The notes beneath the pieces were generated by a model that did no database searches, was not told the origin of the DNA, and saw only the letters and a program-made list of their open reading frames with translations. A stretch of 17,195 bases of DNA, from positions 1 through 17,195 of the forward strand of contig CANQVY010000009.1 of assembly GCA_947627405.1 (NCBI GenBank), given 5' to 3'. Below, piece after piece: positions 14,658 through 17,195 of this stretch. The DNA is from an uncultured Bacilli bacterium (GTDB lineage: Bacteria; Bacillota_I; Bacilli_A; RF39; UBA660). How positions within the stretch are numbered: position 1 is the stretch's first letter; every line of letters starts with the position of its first letter. A program made the translations under genes and the position numbers.

Positions 14658-15436
14658 TTTTATATAATGATGAAAAACTTCCAAATGGTATAGAACAGCA
14701 TATTGTTGAGGATAGCAAAAGAGAATTTACTCCTATTACTTCATATACTTTAGTAAATGGAAATGTGGATGGATATTTTTATAAAAAAATAAATATGCCA
14801 AAAGTAAGAGAAAGATATACTGGCGATTATGTTGCATTGTTGATAGAATATTACCAAAAGTTATATCGAATCATTCCTTGTAATAAGTTAGTAGAAATTT
14901 TTGAAAAAAATGGGGAAGTTTTTGAAGTTTCAAAATTGATTGATAATACTCAAATCTTATGCGATAATAATAATATCACCTATGGTGAAATGAAAAAACT
15001 TTTAATTCTTGTATTACAGGGAATTAAGAAACTTGAACAAATGGGTGATAGAACAATTGGTATTGATTCAGCAATATGGAATTACACAAAAGATGGTATT
15101 TTCTTTGATTATGATCCTCCAAAAATATTAAGGGGGGAGTCTCTTTTTATAACTCCAGAAGATGATTATAGAAAAAGAGTCTTATATAGAAATTTCGACT
15201 ATAATGGTATGAGAGCTAATACATTGGGAACAGTAATATTAGGGAATAATAATTGGAATTTCAATATTATAGATTTACCACAAAATTATGTACAAGAATT
15301 TATTGATATCTTTTTGGATTCATTGGAAAAAGAATCTGATGTCGAAAGATTTAAAAAAGAAATTTATGGTGATGAGGATGTAAAAACCTTCCAAAAACAT
15401 CCTATCAATATAATAAGAAAGGAATTGAGAAAATGA
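14654..15436 (+). CDS. Kinase-like protein of unknown substrate (operon gene 4)
   Basis: A 260-residue soluble protein without a close match that I know. Its middle resembles the C-lobe of an APH/protein-kinase fold: GIKKLEQMGDRTIGID138-SAIW-N143-YTKDGIFFD152-YD154-PP. This is the spacing of a catalytic loop D-x4-N followed by the metal-binding D, with HGD reduced to IGID. The N-terminal part (GYFYKKINMPKVRERYTGDYVALLIEYYQKLYRIIP) could be a shortened N-lobe with a lysine in strand 3. An ATP-grasp-like or pseudokinase role is possible too. The start overlaps gene 3 by four bases (ATGA at 14654-14657) and gene 5 begins the same way, so the products are made in fixed proportion and may act together. 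Confidence 0.6.
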   Translation: MILYNDEKLPNGIEQHIVEDSKREFTPITSYTLVNGNVDGYFYKKINMPKVRERYTGDYVALLIEYYQKLYRIIPCNKLVEIFEKNGEVFEVSKLIDNTQILCDNNNITYGEMKKLLILVLQGIKKLEQMGDRTIGIDSAIWNYTKDGIFFDYDPPKILRGESLFITPEDDYRKRVLYRNFDYNGMRANTLGTVILGNNNWNFNIIDLPQNYVQEFIDIFLDSLEKESDVERFKKEIYGDEDVKTFQKHPINIIRKELRK

Positions 15437-16092
15437 AAAAGTTTATATTTGTTACTGGTCCAAGTGAATCAGGAAAAAGTGGGGCACTTAATTATATTTC
15501 GGATAATTATGGAGATAAAATTAAGCATTTGAAAATAAGAAATGTCTTTCCAGAAATTTACAAAGATTCTGGTTCTAAAAAAGAATTTCAACAATGGTAT
15601 GACGATGAATATCGAGACAATTTTGAAAGTTTATGGGATAGATATATTGAAAAAGCAGATCAAATGTCAGAATCCAAAGAAGTGGTTATTATGGACACAA
15701 TGTATGGCATAAAAACCATTCAATATTTGTATTCGAAATTAGGCGATAATCTTGGAGTCCTTTATATTGATGCAAACGAAAAAAATAGAGTTATGAGGGA
15801 ATATATAAGATTACGTACAGATTCACCTTATTCCGATAGAAAAGCAGACTTATCGATTACCGTTGAAGATGTTATTGAAAGAACTAGAAAAAAAGATGAG
15901 AAAAAGAAACGTTTAGAAACTTTTGAATATAAAGATTTACATTACGATATGGATGGAGGAATCGGTTATAAAGCTCCAGGAAAATTATTTAGTTATGTTA
16001 TTCAAAATGATGGGACACAAGAAGAATTTTATGAAAAATTAGATAATTTTGTAACAAGTATTTGTAATAAAAGAGTATATGAGAAAAAATAA
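15433..16092 (+). CDS. P-loop NTPase, small-molecule or nucleotide kinase-like (operon gene 5)
   Basis: A 219-residue P-loop protein. The Walker A motif is G9-P-S-E-S-G-K15-S16 directly after an N-terminal hydrophobic strand (KKFIFVT), as in guanylate kinase and dephospho-CoA kinase folds. EVVIMDTMYG (about 87-96) is a Walker-B-like strand, and MREYIRLRTDSPYSDRKADL (about 121-140) has the Arg-rich lid character of nucleoside or nucleotide kinases. The C-terminal third is charged and helical. It is not a close match to any named kinase. Its start overlaps gene 4 by ATGA (15433-15436). It is the last gene of the operon. No hairpin terminator is evident straight after the stop, only T-rich DNA. 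Confidence 0.75.
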   Translation: MKKFIFVTGPSESGKSGALNYISDNYGDKIKHLKIRNVFPEIYKDSGSKKEFQQWYDDEYRDNFESLWDRYIEKADQMSESKEVVIMDTMYGIKTIQYLYSKLGDNLGVLYIDANEKNRVMREYIRLRTDSPYSDRKADLSITVEDVIERTRKKDEKKKRLETFEYKDLHYDMDGGIGYKAPGKLFSYVIQNDGTQEEFYEKLDNFVTSICNKRVYEKK

Positions 16093-16400
16093 TCAGATTG
16101 TATATTTTCTCAATTTTATGTAATAAAATATTAATTTTTTGAAAAATTCAATTAAACTTTATTATATCTATGGCAAAAAAATAAATAGTGATTAAAAAAC
16201 GAATAAAATTATTCAAGAAATAGAGAATTTCAAAAAGACAAGGTTAAGTTATATAAAATTAATATAAACTTAGTTTTTGAAATTCTTATAAATGTTTATA
16301 AGTTTAAGGTTCTAAAGGAACAAAAAAATATAATAGGGTATACTTTTGGTATTATAATAGCTAATATGAATGAATTCAATAAACTGGGAGATTTAAAATA
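16093..16400 (+). other. Gene-poor stretch with an unassigned short open frame
   Basis: T-rich DNA follows the operon. A frame open from 16207 to the TAG at 16414-16416 (about 69 codons) contains DKVKLYKININLVFEIL and ends GDLKYLYKK, but has no ribosome site in front of a proper start codon and no family likeness that I see. It is probably a piece of a decayed gene, perhaps the same one that continues at 16417. Confidence 0.4.
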
Positions 16401-16416
16401 TCTTTATAAGAAATAG

Positions 16417-16685
16417 GCAATATCTTTTCTATTGATTTTAATAATTTGGCTATTTGCAAAAATAAAATTGATCAAGATGAGAATTTATGCCAGATAAAAT
16501 TTATGATGAAGACAAAAATAAAACATTACAATTTATAGTGAATAAGTTCTATGTTACCAAGCAAGAAATAAAACAAAAGAGACGATACAAACCCAAATAC
16601 TTATGATTATGTTGCTGTATATAGTGGTATAGCTTTTGTTTTAATAATAGTAATAGGATATGCAATAAAAAAGATATCTATATAA
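16417..16685 (+). pseudogene. 3' end of a decayed cell-surface protein with NPNTYD anchor tail
   Basis: Three frames join to give NIFSIDFNNLAICKNKIDQD (about 16417-16480), then a shift to PDKIYDEDKNKTLQFIVNKF and YVTKQEIKQKR, then from 16581 DDTNPNTYDYVAVYSGIAF (NPNTYD), a hydrophobic span VLIIVIGYAI and a basic KKIS tail before TAA 16683-16685. NPxTx(D), one membrane segment and a short basic end is the layout of surface proteins anchored through sortase-type signals (compare NPQTN/NPKTG) or simply by the membrane. The two frameshifts and lack of a start show that it is a remnant. Confidence 0.6.
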
Positions 16686-16700
16686 AGAATTATAAAAAAT

Positions 16701-16750
16701 AAATACAAGGATGAAGATGAAATCATTATTGTTCGTCCTTGTATTTTTAT
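16701..16750 (+). terminator. Strong terminator after the surface-protein remnant
   Basis: AAATACAAGGATGAA (16701-16715) pairs with TTCGTCCTTGTATTT (16732-16746), 15 bp with one G-T pair, followed by a short T-run. Its survival next to a decayed gene suggests that the decay is recent or that it still insulates the gene downstream. Confidence 0.88.
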
Positions 16751-16764
16751 GTTTTATCCTTGAT

Positions 16765-16779
16765 AGTTAAGAGGTAACT
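16765..16779 (+). repeat. Small hairpin AGTTA-AGAGG-TAACT
   Basis: AGTTA (16765-16769) and TAACT (16775-16779) enclose a 5-base loop, about 80 bases before the downstream promoter. It is too short for a terminator and might be chance or an operator. The rest of 16780-16858 shows nothing else that I can name. Confidence 0.25.
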
Positions 16780-16858
16780 TCCCATAGGAACTAAAACGGG
16801 ACGTTAAGTAAATAATTTACGTTTGTGTAAAATGACTTTTTTTTTCATCATAAATTTC

Positions 16859-16886
16859 TTGACTCGGGGGGGGTAAATATTATAAT
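16859..16886 (+). promoter_or_regulatory. Promoter with a G8 run in its spacer (probable phase-variable promoter)
   Basis: TTGACT (16859-16864) and a perfect TATAAT (16881-16886) are separated by 16 bases, of which 16866-16873 are eight consecutive G. Gain or loss of a G by slipped-strand mispairing would move the boxes to 17 or 15 bases apart and change promoter strength. A run of eight G is very unusual in DNA this AT-rich. The promoter serves the gene starting at 16911. Confidence 0.8.
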
Positions 16887-16910
16887 GAACATAGAAAGTA
16901 GGATGGTAAA

Positions 16911-17195
16911 ATGGATAAGGGAAGAATAAAGAAATATAAAAACATTTCAAAGATCACAGTACTCATTGTAGGACTTGTTCTATTATTAGGGACTTCTTAT
17001 GCTGTATTTAAAGTTATAACAAGAGGAGAAGAAGAAAATACCATTAGTGCTGGAAAATTAGATTTAAGAATCGATCATGAACAAGATGAAATCACTTTAG
17101 AGAAAGCTTATCCAATGAAAGATGAAGAAGGAATAAAAACAAAACCATATACCTTTGATGTAGTAAATGATGGAACGATTGATGCGATGTATGAT
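16911..17195 (+). CDS. TasA/camelysin-like secreted protein, N-terminal part (3' truncated by window edge)
   Basis: The frame is open from ATG 16911 to the end of the window (95 codons). A basic start (KGRIKKYKN) leads into a hydrophobic span (about residues 13-31, ITVLIVGLVLLLGTSYAVF), a signal peptide or anchor. Then comes NTISAGKLDLRID and, near the edge, KPYTFDVVNDGTIDAMYD. 'SAG-x-LDL' followed by 'F-V-N-GT-A-Y' is the pattern of the TasA/CalY (camelysin, peptidase M73-like) family, whose members form extracellular fibres processed by a SipW-type signal peptidase. AGGA (16900-16903) is 7 bases ahead of the start. A signal peptidase gene is expected close by but would lie beyond the window. 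Expression is likely phase-variable through the upstream G8 promoter. Confidence 0.75.
   Translation, partial: MDKGRIKKYKNISKITVLIVGLVLLLGTSYAVFKVITRGEEENTISAGKLDLRIDHEQDEITLEKAYPMKDEEGIKTKPYTFDVVNDGTIDAMYD

Noticed and set aside
16207..16416. Open frame of about 69 codons as a real small gene
   Set aside because: No start codon with a ribosome site and no family likeness; it sits beside a frameshifted remnant, so it was listed only as part of a gene-poor stretch.
8670..16750. Insertion sequence, integrase, tRNA attachment site or CRISPR array explaining the island
   Set aside because: I looked for transposase or integrase motifs, terminal inverted repeats, tRNA-like folds and regularly spaced repeats and saw none, so the means of transfer is unknown.

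Overview
The window looks like a chromosome segment of a low-GC, walled, Gram-positive bacterium of the Bacilli/Erysipelotrichia type (Bacillota). The DNA is very AT-rich, TGA is used as a stop codon, and promoters and ribosome binding sites are classical Bacillota ones. The conserved genes (sirA-yneF, mraZ-rsmH-ftsL-pbp, rnhC, cvpA, trxA) are Bacilli-type. An FtsL, a transpeptidase with PASTA domains and a TasA/camelysin-like secreted protein rule out a wall-less mycoplasma. The exact genus cannot be told from the sequence alone.

Left part (1-8664) is ordinary, densely packed core genome. It holds the 3' end of a phosphohexomutase, a SirA-like DnaA inhibitor next to a YneF (UPF0154) membrane protein (the B. 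subtilis neighbours yneE/yneF), and an unknown 177-residue protein followed by a strong terminator. Next is a short division/cell-wall cluster: mraZ, rsmH, ftsL and a class B penicillin-binding protein, preceded by three MraZ operator boxes exactly 10 bp apart. After it come a protein made of five tandem helix-turn-helix-like repeats, then rnhC on the minus strand, divergent from cvpA and trxA. The trxA stop codon sits inside a terminator hairpin.

Right part (about 8670-16750) reads as an accessory island with much decay. It starts with remnants of a response-regulator receiver domain and of an Sfp-type 4'-phosphopantetheinyl transferase, both broken by stops and frameshifts. The transferase remnant overlaps an intact, extremely AT-rich gene for a 642-residue protein. 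That protein appears to fuse an N-terminal papain-like/BtrH-N-like domain to a C-terminal aminoglycoside-phosphotransferase-fold kinase. A truncated remnant resembling an AbiEii-type nucleotidyltransferase then ends exactly at the ribosome binding site of a compact five-gene operon (12338-16092). The operon encodes a minimal nucleotidyltransferase, a NUDIX hydrolase, a GalT/HIT-like protein with CxxC and HGH motifs, a protein with a kinase-like catalytic loop, and a P-loop kinase-like protein. The last three are joined by 4-bp ATGA overlaps. All five suggest nucleotide or phosphoryl chemistry, and I do not recognise the set as a named pathway; it is the best candidate here for an undescribed system.

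Right edge (16200-17195): a decayed surface-protein 3' end with an NPNTYD-plus-membrane-anchor tail, a strong terminator, and the 5' end of a TasA/camelysin-like secreted protein gene. The promoter of that gene carries a run of eight G in the spacer between its -35 and -10 boxes, the arrangement expected of a phase-variable promoter.
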